A stretch of 8,493 nucleotides of DNA from Acidobacteriota bacterium (GTDB taxonomy: Bacteria > Acidobacteriota > Terriglobia > UBA7540). The stretch is taken from positions 1 through 8,493 of the forward strand of contig PLWR01000399.1 in the NCBI GenBank assembly GCA_003165615.1. Reading direction: 5' to 3'. Every line of letters starts with the position of its first letter. Position 1 is the first letter of the stretch. The position numbers and the translations under genes are program-made. The notes under the pieces are model-generated. The model did not search any database and was not told the DNA's origin. It saw only the letters and a program-made list of their open reading frames with translations. Below are positions 1 through 6,552 of the stretch, one piece after another.

Positions 1-62
1 GCATCGCTGTTTTCATAACATCACAATGCCGTACTGACCGTGGGTCTTTCTTTTTCGCACAT

Positions 63-87
63 CACAGTCAGCAAACCACTGACTGTG
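63..87. other. 9-bp perfect inverted repeat (hairpin)
   Basis: CACAGTCAG and CTGACTGTG form a perfect 9-bp inverted repeat around a 7-nt loop. It lies about 10 bp past the stop codon of the small minus-strand ORF at 97-246, the place where a transcript end would sit. In that direction, however, the stem is followed by a purine-rich run and not by a T-tract, so it is not a canonical intrinsic terminator. It could equally be a protein-binding site or a remnant repeat. Bases 1-62 show nothing else I can support. Confidence 0.45.
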
Positions 88-96
88 GCTCCCCGC

Positions 97-246
97 TCAG
101 GCCTTGCCCCGGTGAATGGTGTCAAAGAGGTCGTCAGTAACGGGCGAGCCTCGCAGCCCGTTTCCTACCGGTAGGAAATTTGGGGCCGGAATTGTGAAAT
201 CTCTTCCTACCGGTAGGAAATCCCCCAAGATTTCATTTGACAACAT
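97..246 (-). CDS. possible small protein (49 aa), unknown function
   Basis: I do not recognise this ORF. It is listed because its ATG at 246 is preceded by a GGAGG Shine-Dalgarno (253-257, minus strand) at 6-nt spacing, and because a hairpin (63-87) follows its TGA stop. The product has no signal peptide or membrane segment. It contains a repeated pentapeptide FLPVG, separated by nine residues, which is simply the translation of the two DNA palindromes at 161-178 and 204-219. The 42-bp centre spacing is a multiple of three, so both copies read in the same frame. The frame stays open upstream to 336, but the ATG at 246 has the better ribosome site. The region is repeat-rich, so a chance ORF over an intergenic repeat is a real alternative. 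Confidence 0.3.
   Translation of the reverse strand: MLSNEILGDFLPVGRDFTIPAPNFLPVGNGLRGSPVTDDLFDTIHRGKA
161..178. promoter_or_regulatory. 18-bp perfect palindrome, copy 1
   Basis: TTTCCTACCGGTAGGAAA reads identically on both strands. A second, 16-bp copy sharing the TTCCTACCGGTAGGAA core lies at 204-219. Perfect dyads of this length are typical binding sites for dimeric helix-turn-helix regulators, but no regulator gene is visible in the window. The site could also be a small dispersed palindromic repeat. It lies inside the possible ORF at 97-246. Confidence 0.45.
204..219. promoter_or_regulatory. 16-bp perfect palindrome, copy 2
   Basis: TTCCTACCGGTAGGAA is identical to the core of the palindrome at 161-178. 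The two dyad centres are 42 bp apart, about four turns of B-DNA, so two dimers would sit on the same face of the helix. That arrangement suits cooperative binding, but the role is inferred from geometry alone. Confidence 0.45.
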
Positions 247-314
247 ACCTTGCCTCCGCGCTAGCCTTAGAGGGTAGGATGCACGCCGCCGGGCGTTGGC
301 GGGTAACCACCCTT

Positions 315-368
315 GGCTTGTAACCACTCCCGGCACGAATGTGCTGCCGCTCCATTTGGCGGCGAGCC
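315..368 (+). repeat. structured repeat, copy A (three potential stems)
   Basis: This copy begins GGCTTGTAACCACTCCCGGC, matching 19 of 20 bases at the start of copy B (382). Three stems can be drawn. P1 pairs GGCT (315-318) with AGCC (365-368). P2 pairs CGGCAC (331-336) with GTGCTG (341-346) across a GAAT loop, including one G-T wobble. P3 pairs CCGC (347-350) with GCGG (359-362). The same layout occurs in copy B with different bases in the stems, which argues for a conserved fold. A short partial relative, GGCGGGTAACCACCC, lies just before it at 298-312. The strand is arbitrary. Confidence 0.5.
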
Positions 369-381
369 CATTGCGGGACGC

Positions 382-462
382 GGCTTGTAACCACCCCCGG
401 CGCTAGTGCGCCGCCCCTCCCTTCGACAGGCTCAGGGCAAGCTCTAAATCAGGAGGGGAGCC
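382..462 (+). repeat. structured repeat, copy B, apparently interrupted by a short insert
   Basis: This copy begins GGCTTGTAACCACCCCCGGC. P1 pairs GGCT (382-385) with AGCC (459-462). P2 pairs CGGCGC (398-403) with GCGCCG (408-413) across a TAGT loop. P3 pairs CCCCTCC (414-420) with GGAGGGG (452-458). In P2 the A-T and G-T pairs of copy A are replaced by G-C pairs, so pairing is kept while sequence changes. The P3 loop is 31 nt here against 8 nt in copy A. Most of the excess is a REP-like sequence (419-444). Without it the element would be about 57 bp, close to the 54 bp of copy A. Confidence 0.5.
419..444. repeat. short REP-like palindromic repeat nested in copy B
   Basis: The core CTTCGACAGGCTCAGGGCAA, with flanking CC and GCTC, forms a partial dyad (CCCT...AGGG). 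From memory it resembles a short repeat widely scattered in environmental bacterial genomes, of the CCCTTCGACAGGCTCAGGGCAAGC type. Here it interrupts the loop of the P3 hairpin of the structured repeat. A genome-wide search would be needed to confirm that it is dispersed; the exact insertion borders are uncertain by a few bases. Confidence 0.45.
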
Positions 463-510
463 TTTGGGGTGCCTGGACGGGGCTTTCACGCCCGGAAAAT
501 GCCGGTGGAA

Positions 511-775
511 CCCACGATGTGCATGAAAAAACAGGGACTTAGAGGAAATTTTATGCTTGGCCGCAGAATCCTATCTGATTCAATTAAAAGCAGTTACATC
601 GTTGCAAGTCAGGCGGAACGGGAAATAAGCTGAATTAAAAATAGGGGATGATCCCACGATGTTGATGAAAACAAAGGAAAATGGAAGTGACATTTTGGAT
701 GATCCCACGATGTGTTTGAAAACAAATGGCTTAATTCTTGTAACCCACGATGTTGATGAAAAGAAAGGGACTTGG
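511..775 (+). repeat. four degenerate ~30-bp direct repeats (CCCACGATG type)
   Basis: Four units start at 511, 653, 704 and 744, each about 30 bp long. All share CCCACGATGT followed by an imperfect TGATGAAAA and an A-rich tail; the first and last also share GGGACTT. Units 2 and 3 have a common leader, GGATGATCCCACGATGT. Start-to-start spacings are 142, 51 and 40 bp, so this is not a regular array and not CRISPR-like. The cluster sits immediately downstream of the stop codon of the GH-D hydrolase gene. Bases 542-652 between units 1 and 2 are AT-richer and hold nothing I can name. Confidence 0.55.
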
Positions 776-817
776 CTCAATCCGCCAAACGATGGCTCAT
801 GTCGCGTATTCCCCGAG

Positions 818-3067
818 TCAGCGCAGTTCCACCAGCGCATGGCCAAGAGCCGGGACCACCACATCCAGCAGATACAGGTCTCCTTTGCGGCTGGCCGTGG
901 CGCCAATCACTTGATACTCCCGCGAGCCATCCAGACCGATTTGCGTTGGCGTGAATTCAAGATGCTGGGTGGCGGTCTTGTCCTCCAGGTTGAAACAGTT
1001 GATGACGGCAGCAGGCTCGCTGGGATGCACGTGCACGTGCACCATTTCACCGAGCCCGTAGAACTTGCCCATCTTGAAGAAAGGTTCGAGTCTCCGGTAC
1101 GCCGCCATGGCGTCCTTCTGCGCCTTGCGGACGGCGGGGTCGGGGTGGGTTCCGCCAATCCCCAGATGCCGGCACGTGGAGGCGTTCCACCAGAACATCA
1201 AGCACTGGGGATTGTCCTTGCGCAGGTCAATGTGCAGGTAGAGAGGCAGCGAATAGGCCAGGTTGTAATAGTAGAGCGCCATGCTGTGGCCGCCCACCAG
1301 GTCCTTCATGGGGCTCCACATCAACTCAAAGCCCCACACGGAGTCGAAGCCGTGGGTGTCGGGATTGCCATTTATCCCACGCAACGCCTCGTATCCGTAG
1401 TAAGTCGGCACGTAGCGCAAGCTGGTGCCGCCCAGGATCTGGTCATGCATTTCGATCAACACGTCCGGGTACTGCTCATGAACCGCACGCGCCAGGCGGT
1501 TTATGGCTTCAACATGGTCATGGCGCCGGGAAGGAACGTGGTGGCCGTGGTGGTGATCCCAACATTCGCCATTGATCATTGTGCCGTCGAACATGAAGAA
1601 TCCCACGCCACCTTTGGCCAGGATCGAGAGGCGCGAAAGCGTTTCATCCACGTACTGGCTGGAGGCGCCGCACAACGACATTTCCACGCGGCTGCCATCG
1701 CGGTTCATCCGGTCGATCTCTCGCGAATAGCTTGTGGCATTGCACCAGCCGGAAAGCGGCGTGTGCAGCGACAACTTCAGGCCATAGTCGTTCCGCAGCA
1801 TGGTGCTGAAATCCGGCAATTTTCCCAGGCGCGCATCATCCCAGATCTTGGAAGCAAAATTCGTGTCCCAGCCCGGATCAAGGTAGAGCGCCTCACAGCC
1901 GATGTCGCGGGCCTTCCCTGCGCCGTCCTTCATGTCGTCCAGGGTGTAAAGCTTCTTGCGATTTTCGGGCAGATCCATCTCCCCCATGGGCAGCGAATAG
2001 AGCTTGTTGTCGTAAAGCTCATTCCAATGCACGGGAGGATTGAAACCTTGCGGGCAGCCCATTCCCCGGGCTTCCATCTCGGCGCGGAACGTATAGAACC
2101 CCTCTTCCATCCCGCCTTCGAAAGCAGTGATGCGCGTCGTTCCGAATCGATACACATCCTCCGGGGCAAGCGTGGCGGCGCCTTCCGGGTCACCCTGATA
2201 AATGCCGTATCCTCCCCAGCGCAGACCCAGGCGCTCGTCGCCCAGGGGAACGCGGTCAAGCACGGCCCACTCCATTCCTTCCTGACTGTATTTGGTGAAC
2301 AGGAATCCCCGGCGGCCGTCGGTAAGCACCCAGCCTTCCGAGGCGTATTGCGCGTATAGTGTTTTGATAAGTCCCATACTATAAACATACGATAGATTGA
2401 CATTACCAAAATGCTGAATCTGGCTTTGCGAGCGAAGATCCGAGTGGCGCCCTTCGGTGAGCACCTGGAGCAGCGTGTAATCGGCATACTGGGTGCGGTT
2501 GCCGGTGGGCTCACGCCGGTAGGGAACGGCGGTGAACTTGAAATCCTTCAGGGGGGAATCAACCGAGTCGCCGGTAACCTTCAGGGGAAGTACGAAGCCG
2601 CACCGCCCATCCGGCAAAGCGATGGGGTGATTGCTGCGGTTGGTGAGGGTGACCGCTTCTTCCACCCACGGCTTGTCGAGAGGGACCCGATACTGCTGAC
2701 TGATCCCGAGGCCGTTGCCGGCGCCACCTACCAGGCTCACGAGGGTCGTGTCGCCTTCTTGCGCCGAGGACGCTGCGGCAAAGGACGGCTGTCCGAAGGA
2801 GTAGCTATAGTCTCCGGCCGCAAGAGTGAGGCCCGACGGCGCATGGACCAATTCCGCTTTCAAGCCTTGCCCGGCCGCGAGGCTCAACTGGAAATGCGCA
2901 CTCGCCACCTTGAACAATCGCGACGGGCCATGAAGGCCCGGCGCCGAATCCTGCGGGGGAGCGGCAGCAGTCTGGCCGGTACCGAGCGCGGCCAGCGGCA
3001 GCAGTGCAGTGGTTTTCAGAAAGGTCTGGCGCGTCATGCGTGAGGTCGATCGGTCATTTTCGTTCAT
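818..3067 (-). CDS. exported clan GH-D (alpha-galactosidase/melibiase-like) glycoside hydrolase
   Basis: The 749-residue product probably cleaves an alpha-linked sugar outside the cytoplasm. An N-terminal leader (MTRQTFLK then a hydrophobic stretch, cut near residue 35) resembles a Tat signal, but the second arginine of the twin pair is glutamine. Residues about 40-330 look like the beta-sandwich domain of GH36-type enzymes. A TIM-barrel follows from about 340 to 640, with an LDPGWD strand motif and FMFDGT, whose Asp494 is the candidate nucleophile. HDQ (Asp542) lies further on; the acid/base is not certain. Residues 660-749 form a C-terminal beta domain. I chose the ATG at 3067 because AGGGGGG (3072-3078) lies just upstream; an in-frame GTG at 3088 is less well placed. 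The gene has its own promoter and runs divergently from the 3438-4010 gene. The exact GH family and substrate are not established. Confidence 0.7.
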   Translation of the reverse strand: MNENDRSTSRMTRQTFLKTTALLPLAALGTGQTAAAPPQDSAPGLHGPSRLFKVASAHFQLSLAAGQGLKAELVHAPSGLTLAAGDYSYSFGQPSFAAASSAQEGDTTLVSLVGGAGNGLGISQQYRVPLDKPWVEEAVTLTNRSNHPIALPDGRCGFVLPLKVTGDSVDSPLKDFKFTAVPYRREPTGNRTQYADYTLLQVLTEGRHSDLRSQSQIQHFGNVNLSYVYSMGLIKTLYAQYASEGWVLTDGRRGFLFTKYSQEGMEWAVLDRVPLGDERLGLRWGGYGIYQGDPEGAATLAPEDVYRFGTTRITAFEGGMEEGFYTFRAEMEARGMGCPQGFNPPVHWNELYDNKLYSLPMGEMDLPENRKKLYTLDDMKDGAGKARDIGCEALYLDPGWDTNFASKIWDDARLGKLPDFSTMLRNDYGLKLSLHTPLSGWCNATSYSREIDRMNRDGSRVEMSLCGASSQYVDETLSRLSILAKGGVGFFMFDGTMINGECWDHHHGHHVPSRRHDHVEAINRLARAVHEQYPDVLIEMHDQILGGTSLRYVPTYYGYEALRGINGNPDTHGFDSVWGFELMWSPMKDLVGGHSMALYYYNLAYSLPLYLHIDLRKDNPQCLMFWWNASTCRHLGIGGTHPDPAVRKAQKDAMAAYRRLEPFFKMGKFYGLGEMVHVHVHPSEPAAVINCFNLEDKTATQHLEFTPTQIGLDGSREYQVIGATASRKGDLYLLDVVVPALGHALVELR

Positions 3068-3071
3068 CGTT

Positions 3072-3078
3072 CCCCCCT
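3072..3078 (-). promoter_or_regulatory. Shine-Dalgarno of the GH-D hydrolase gene
   Basis: On the minus strand AGGGGGG stands 4 nt upstream of the ATG at 3067. It decides the start in favour of this ATG over the in-frame GTG at 3088 and the later ATG at 3037, which lacks a comparable site. Confidence 0.65.
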
Positions 3079-3126
3079 GTGTGGTCACTTCCTGCCCGGC
3101 CCATGGGTCGTGCCCGGCGACGATGT

Positions 3127-3156
3127 TTTATACTCCGCCGAGGGCAGCGCTGGCAA
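3127..3156 (-). promoter_or_regulatory. sigma70-type promoter for the GH-D hydrolase gene
   Basis: Read on the minus strand, TTGCCA (3151-3156, 5 of 6 to TTGACA) and TATAAA (3127-3132, 5 of 6 to TATAAT) are separated by 18 bp. Transcription would start near 3120 and give a leader of about 50 nt before the ATG at 3067. This is the best promoter match I found in the window. Confidence 0.6.
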
Positions 3157-3315
3157 GCCTGCATATCTTCTCCGACGCACCGTACTTGCTGCGATTATGG
3201 AACAGATGAAAAAACGCCGGCTCATGGTGAGGCAAGGCTTTTGCAAACAGCCCGTGTCAACGAGCATGAAGTTTGTATTGTCGCGGTTTCCGTTGCCTTT
3301 AACCCAACTCGACGA

Positions 3316-3328
3316 CCGAATAATTCGG
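3316..3328. promoter_or_regulatory. short palindrome CCGAATAATTCGG, possible operator
   Basis: Two 6-bp arms flank a single central base. The dyad ends 3 bp before a candidate -35 element (3332) of the rightward gene, a position where a regulator could act. No cognate regulator is visible. In the rest of the 370-bp divergent region (3068-3437) I see only the two promoters and ribosome sites listed. Confidence 0.3.
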
Positions 3329-3331
3329 GTA

Positions 3332-3360
3332 TTGTCTTATGTCCATCGCGGGGATAGTAT
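3332..3360 (+). promoter_or_regulatory. candidate promoter of the small exported-protein gene
   Basis: TTGTCT (3332-3337) and TAGTAT (3355-3360) are separated by 17 bp. Each matches the sigma70 consensus at 4 of 6 positions. The leader to the ATG at 3438 would be about 70 nt. This is a moderate match that could be chance. Confidence 0.35.
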
Positions 3361-3437
3361 CTTCCCCGTAAGGCTCCGGGCGATGGGCCACGGAGAAGGC
3401 TATTTCCATCTCAGGTTTGTGCATGCGGGGAGGGACC

Positions 3438-4010
3438 ATGAAAACTAGTGCGCGGAGATGCGCGATAATGGGCGGCACCATTTTGACCCTCATGGTATGG
3501 GGGGCCGGCAGCGCCGGACGCTTGGGTGCGAAAGATAAAAGCTCGCAGGGCAATCCCAATGACCCGACCGTTCGCCTCTACAACCTCCTGGACTCAAAAT
3601 ACAACGGCAAGCTGGAGGACTTCTGTGTGCTGGCCGATAAGATTGACGATCCCAAGAATCCCGGGCAACACCAACAACACGTCATCAGCATGGAGTACAA
3701 CAAGGACCGGGGATTTGGCAAACTCAGCATTCACGTGCGGACGGTCGCTGAACTCACACCCGAGCAGTTGAAGACTTACAGTCCCAAGCAAACATACGAT
3801 TTCGCCGAGACCGACGTTGCGAAGTTTATAAAGACCGATCCGGGCCCCTTTGGCAAGCCGGGCGACGTCTATTTTGAGCCGCCCACAGAAGGAAGCGCCT
3901 TGGCAACAACTCCCGCAACCCCCGAGGTGCAGGCCCAGTACGAACTGTTTGTGACCCAGTATCTTCTGCCGGCCCTGGAAAAGAAAGCGGCTGGAGGAAC
4001 TGGGTCGTAG
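3438..4010 (+). CDS. small exported protein of unknown function
   Basis: I do not recognise a family for this 190-residue protein. The N-terminus has a Sec-type signal: a basic stretch (KTSARR), a hydrophobic core (MGGTILTLMVW) and small residues before a likely cut near GAG-SAG or LGA, so the product should be periplasmic or secreted. The mature part is hydrophilic and rich in Lys, Asp and Pro, with one cysteine (in LEDFCVLADK) and no further membrane segment. Residues 40-145 look like a compact mixed domain and the end (PEVQAQYELFVTQYLLPAL) is helical. The ATG at 3438 follows GGGAGG (3428-3433), so it is preferred over an in-frame ATG at 3417. Its stop lies 54 bp from the stop of the convergent GH84 gene, and I see no clear terminator between them. 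Confidence 0.7.
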   Translation: MKTSARRCAIMGGTILTLMVWGAGSAGRLGAKDKSSQGNPNDPTVRLYNLLDSKYNGKLEDFCVLADKIDDPKNPGQHQQHVISMEYNKDRGFGKLSIHVRTVAELTPEQLKTYSPKQTYDFAETDVAKFIKTDPGPFGKPGDVYFEPPTEGSALATTPATPEVQAQYELFVTQYLLPALEKKAAGGTGS

Positions 4011-4064
4011 CGCCATCCCGGCAGGGGCCGCCCGCCGCTCCTCAAGCTCAAGAAGAGTCAACAC

Positions 4065-6491
4065 CTAGGGTTTCCCTTCGGTCAGCACCAGGCGCGGGAA
4101 CGAAGATGGGTTCCCGGTGCTGGCTTTGAACAGGCGGTCTTGCTTGGATTGCAATACGATCCGCTCTGTATCTTCCGTCTCATTGGGCCGGGTAGGATGC
4201 AGAACTTTCGCCACGCTGAATCCCAATCCCATCTCGTAACCCTGAGTGAACTTTCCCCCTGCGAAGAAAGTTACCGGGATGGCGATGTCGCCGGAGTAGC
4301 CGCGGGCGGTTTTCTTCCAGGCGGTGAATATCTCCTGCATGTAATCGTGGGGTTGGGGGCGCGGCGGCAGATAATCCTCATCGGAGAAGATGCTGGGCTT
4401 GACGCCGGCGAAATCCCCGGGGCTGAAGTAGAGCGTGTATTCATCTCCGGTAGGTTCCGTGGCGAGGAAGTTCTTGCGGAAACCGGCTTCCAGCGTCAGC
4501 ACAAAGGCATCGCCATTCTGAATGCCGCGCGCGAAGGAAGGTTGATGGAGATCCGGGTCAACGACGTCAACGCCCACATAGAGAAAGCTTGCGTCCCATG
4601 CCAGCGCCACGCGCGCTGACAAGTCATGCGGGCCATTCCACAGTTTGGCTCCGGTCACCACCTGTCCGCGCTCATCAAGCCGATACACCGGACCGCTCTG
4701 CCACTTGGAAAAATCCCCATCCAGGTTGGGAGGTTGGGTCAGTTGATAGGCGGCAAGCGCCTCATGGTTTTCATCCCATTGCAGGGTGCCGTCGGGCAGA
4801 TGCTGGAACGCGGGGTCGGCATTGACTTCGGCCAGGCGCTCACTGGCGCGATTGATGGCCGGGGATATCTCCTTGAGCAGCGGCTCCAATTTCCGCTGGT
4901 AACGAAGACGCTCCAGCGCCGAATTCATCTCCGCCAGTTGCGCTTGCATTTTCGCTACGCCAATGGGGTAGTGGCGCTCTTTGAAAAGCGGCGTGAAATT
5001 TCCGTCATCCCAATAGTAGGTTCCGTAGATCTTCAGGAACGGCGCGAGCTGGCGCGGCGCATCCTGGCCGTATTGGCTCTCGACCGCGTGGGTTTCCGAT
5101 TGCGCCGGGTCGTAGGCGGACGTGTTCCAAAGGTAATCGGCAATCGTTTGCAGCGGAATCATCGAGGCGTGCGGTTCGATCATGGGATTGGAGACGAGGC
5201 CGCGCACCACGCCGGGCAGATGCGGGTCGCGCCCGGTGAGCGGTCCGAGGTAACGGCACCATGGTGCGCCGTCGTTTACAGGATAGTTATCCCAAACCAG
5301 CGGCGGCCGATGAATGTACCCGCCCCATTCGCGCGCTTGCTCCGCAGTAATCGTGGGCGAAAGAGTCTTGGGCCCGGTCCAGACGATGGAAACACCAGGG
5401 TCAACTCCCGCGCCCAGTTCCTGCACATAGTCGCGATTGCCCCATTCATTGGTGTAAGTCGTGGGGGTCAGCGTCAAACGGTTCGCGGCAGATTGTTCCT
5501 TGAGGTGCTTGTAGAGTTTGTCGGTCAGGTAAACATGCGCCTGCGCCAGGGTCTTGAATTGCGCCCGGTCCTGGTGGTCCTGCAAATCCTGCGGCACGTC
5601 ATCGAGAAAGAGCGCAAAGCAGGAAACCCCCAGCTTGCCAACACTCGCGAGTTTATTGGTCAATACCTGGAAATCCTGCTCGCTGGAATAAGCCATGGTG
5701 AGGCCGGGACTGATGGCAAAACAGAAATCCACAAAGTTGTGGTCGGCGGCTTTGACGAGTTCACCCAGCCGTTGCTGCGCTTCCGGCGGATAGGCATCGC
5801 GCCAGAGCTTGCGATGGTAAGGGTCGTCTTTGGGGGCGTAGTAGTACACGTTCATTCCGTGTGCGCCCTCGAAGCGCAGAATGTCGACGCGGTCTTGATG
5901 CGTCCAGGGAGTGCCGTAAAAGCCTTCCACCACGCCGCGCTCCGCGAAGGAGGGGAAATCCGCGATGACGGCGGAGATACCACCTCGTTCGATGCGCACA
6001 GCTTGCGGGTGGGGAATGAGTTCGCTGGAAAGGCTCAGCGGGGCGAGCTCCAACAAATCCGGAACCCGCAGCAAGGCGTTGTGAAATCCCCTCCAGGTGG
6101 CCGCCGTGATGCGCAACCGGTTGGGCGCCGCCGCGCGGGGATAGTTGGCCTCGATTACGTAACCTTCGGAGGCGAGATCCGCTGTGGGTGCGATTCCGGT
6201 TGCGCCCGCCTCCCGCTTCAGGGTGTCGAGAAAAGCCTCAACACTCTTTTCCTGACGCAATTCAATCGTCAGGCCACCGGCCTCAGGAATCACTCGCGAC
6301 CTTACCACAGCGGTATTGAAGATGCGGATTAGCGCCTGATCCTGCACCGCCAATACGTTGAGTTGGCGCTCGATGCGCTCATCAAGCTCCCCGTCCGCGC
6401 AGACAACCCAGGTATGCTCGGGGGCAGGAGCGCCAGCCGCCAGACCGCTGAACATCAGGACCGATAGGACCACTATTGCTCGGGTTCGCAT
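4065..6491 (-). CDS. GH84 beta-N-acetylglucosaminidase with C-terminal CBM9-like domain
   Basis: This 808-residue exported enzyme should remove terminal beta-linked GlcNAc by substrate-assisted catalysis. A Sec signal (MRTRAIVVLSVLMFSGLAAG) is followed by an N-terminal alpha/beta domain like that of GH20/GH84 enzymes (about 25-165). The catalytic barrel (about 180-470) shows the GH84 landmarks: GVVEGFYGTPW at about 184, YAPKDDPYHR with Lys221, the catalytic pair Asp297-Asp298 in FLDDV, and WDNYPVND with Asn402 and Asp407. In Clostridium perfringens NagJ the equivalent residues include the Asp297/Asp298 pair and a sugar-binding Asn and Asp spaced alike. A helical region (about 490-585) precedes LDGDFSKW, the start of a CBM9/DOMON-like beta-sandwich (about 589-803). 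The ATG has GAGGAG 5 nt upstream. The GH18 gene ends 61 bp before it, so co-transcription is likely. Confidence 0.9.
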   Translation of the reverse strand: MRTRAIVVLSVLMFSGLAAGAPAPEHTWVVCADGELDERIERQLNVLAVQDQALIRIFNTAVVRSRVIPEAGGLTIELRQEKSVEAFLDTLKREAGATGIAPTADLASEGYVIEANYPRAAAPNRLRITAATWRGFHNALLRVPDLLELAPLSLSSELIPHPQAVRIERGGISAVIADFPSFAERGVVEGFYGTPWTHQDRVDILRFEGAHGMNVYYYAPKDDPYHRKLWRDAYPPEAQQRLGELVKAADHNFVDFCFAISPGLTMAYSSEQDFQVLTNKLASVGKLGVSCFALFLDDVPQDLQDHQDRAQFKTLAQAHVYLTDKLYKHLKEQSAANRLTLTPTTYTNEWGNRDYVQELGAGVDPGVSIVWTGPKTLSPTITAEQAREWGGYIHRPPLVWDNYPVNDGAPWCRYLGPLTGRDPHLPGVVRGLVSNPMIEPHASMIPLQTIADYLWNTSAYDPAQSETHAVESQYGQDAPRQLAPFLKIYGTYYWDDGNFTPLFKERHYPIGVAKMQAQLAEMNSALERLRYQRKLEPLLKEISPAINRASERLAEVNADPAFQHLPDGTLQWDENHEALAAYQLTQPPNLDGDFSKWQSGPVYRLDERGQVVTGAKLWNGPHDLSARVALAWDASFLYVGVDVVDPDLHQPSFARGIQNGDAFVLTLEAGFRKNFLATEPTGDEYTLYFSPGDFAGVKPSIFSDEDYLPPRPQPHDYMQEIFTAWKKTARGYSGDIAIPVTFFAGGKFTQGYEMGLGFSVAKVLHPTRPNETEDTERIVLQSKQDRLFKASTGNPSSFPRLVLTEGKP

Positions 6492-6496
6492 GGCTT

Positions 6497-6502
6497 CTCC
6501 TC
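6497..6502 (-). promoter_or_regulatory. Shine-Dalgarno of the GH84 gene
   Basis: GAGGAG on the minus strand stands 5 nt before the ATG at 6491. It lies inside the 61-bp gap after the GH18 stop codon. No convincing separate promoter is visible in that gap, which supports one transcript for both genes. Confidence 0.65.
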
Positions 6503-6552
6503 AAGATGGAGGTCACCCAAGAGATAGCGAGTGTAACATGCTGCGTTGCTTG

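Noticed and set aside
339..542. 67-codon ORF on the plus strand across the structured repeats
   Set aside because: Its sequence is a translation of the structured repeat and the REP-like insert, without a good ribosome site.
511..775. CRISPR array
   Set aside because: Only four degenerate units with spacings of 142, 51 and 40 bp, no regular spacers and no cas genes.
659..2359. 566-codon open frame on the plus strand antisense to the GH-D hydrolase
   Set aside because: It is a high-GC shadow frame: the translation is rich in His, Val and Arg without domain motifs, while the minus-strand frame has a signal peptide, ribosome site, promoter and hydrolase motifs.
3594..4064. 156-codon open frame on the minus strand across the small exported-protein gene
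   Set aside because: The plus-strand gene has a Shine-Dalgarno, a signal peptide and protein-like composition; this one is its antisense shadow.
4011..4064. bidirectional terminator between the convergent genes
   Set aside because: The gap is GC-rich but I could not find a stable stem followed by a T-run on either strand.
4626..6332. 568-codon open frame on the plus strand antisense to GH84
   Set aside because: The opposite strand carries all GH84 catalytic motifs. The plus-strand translation has no recognisable domain and no ribosome site of note.
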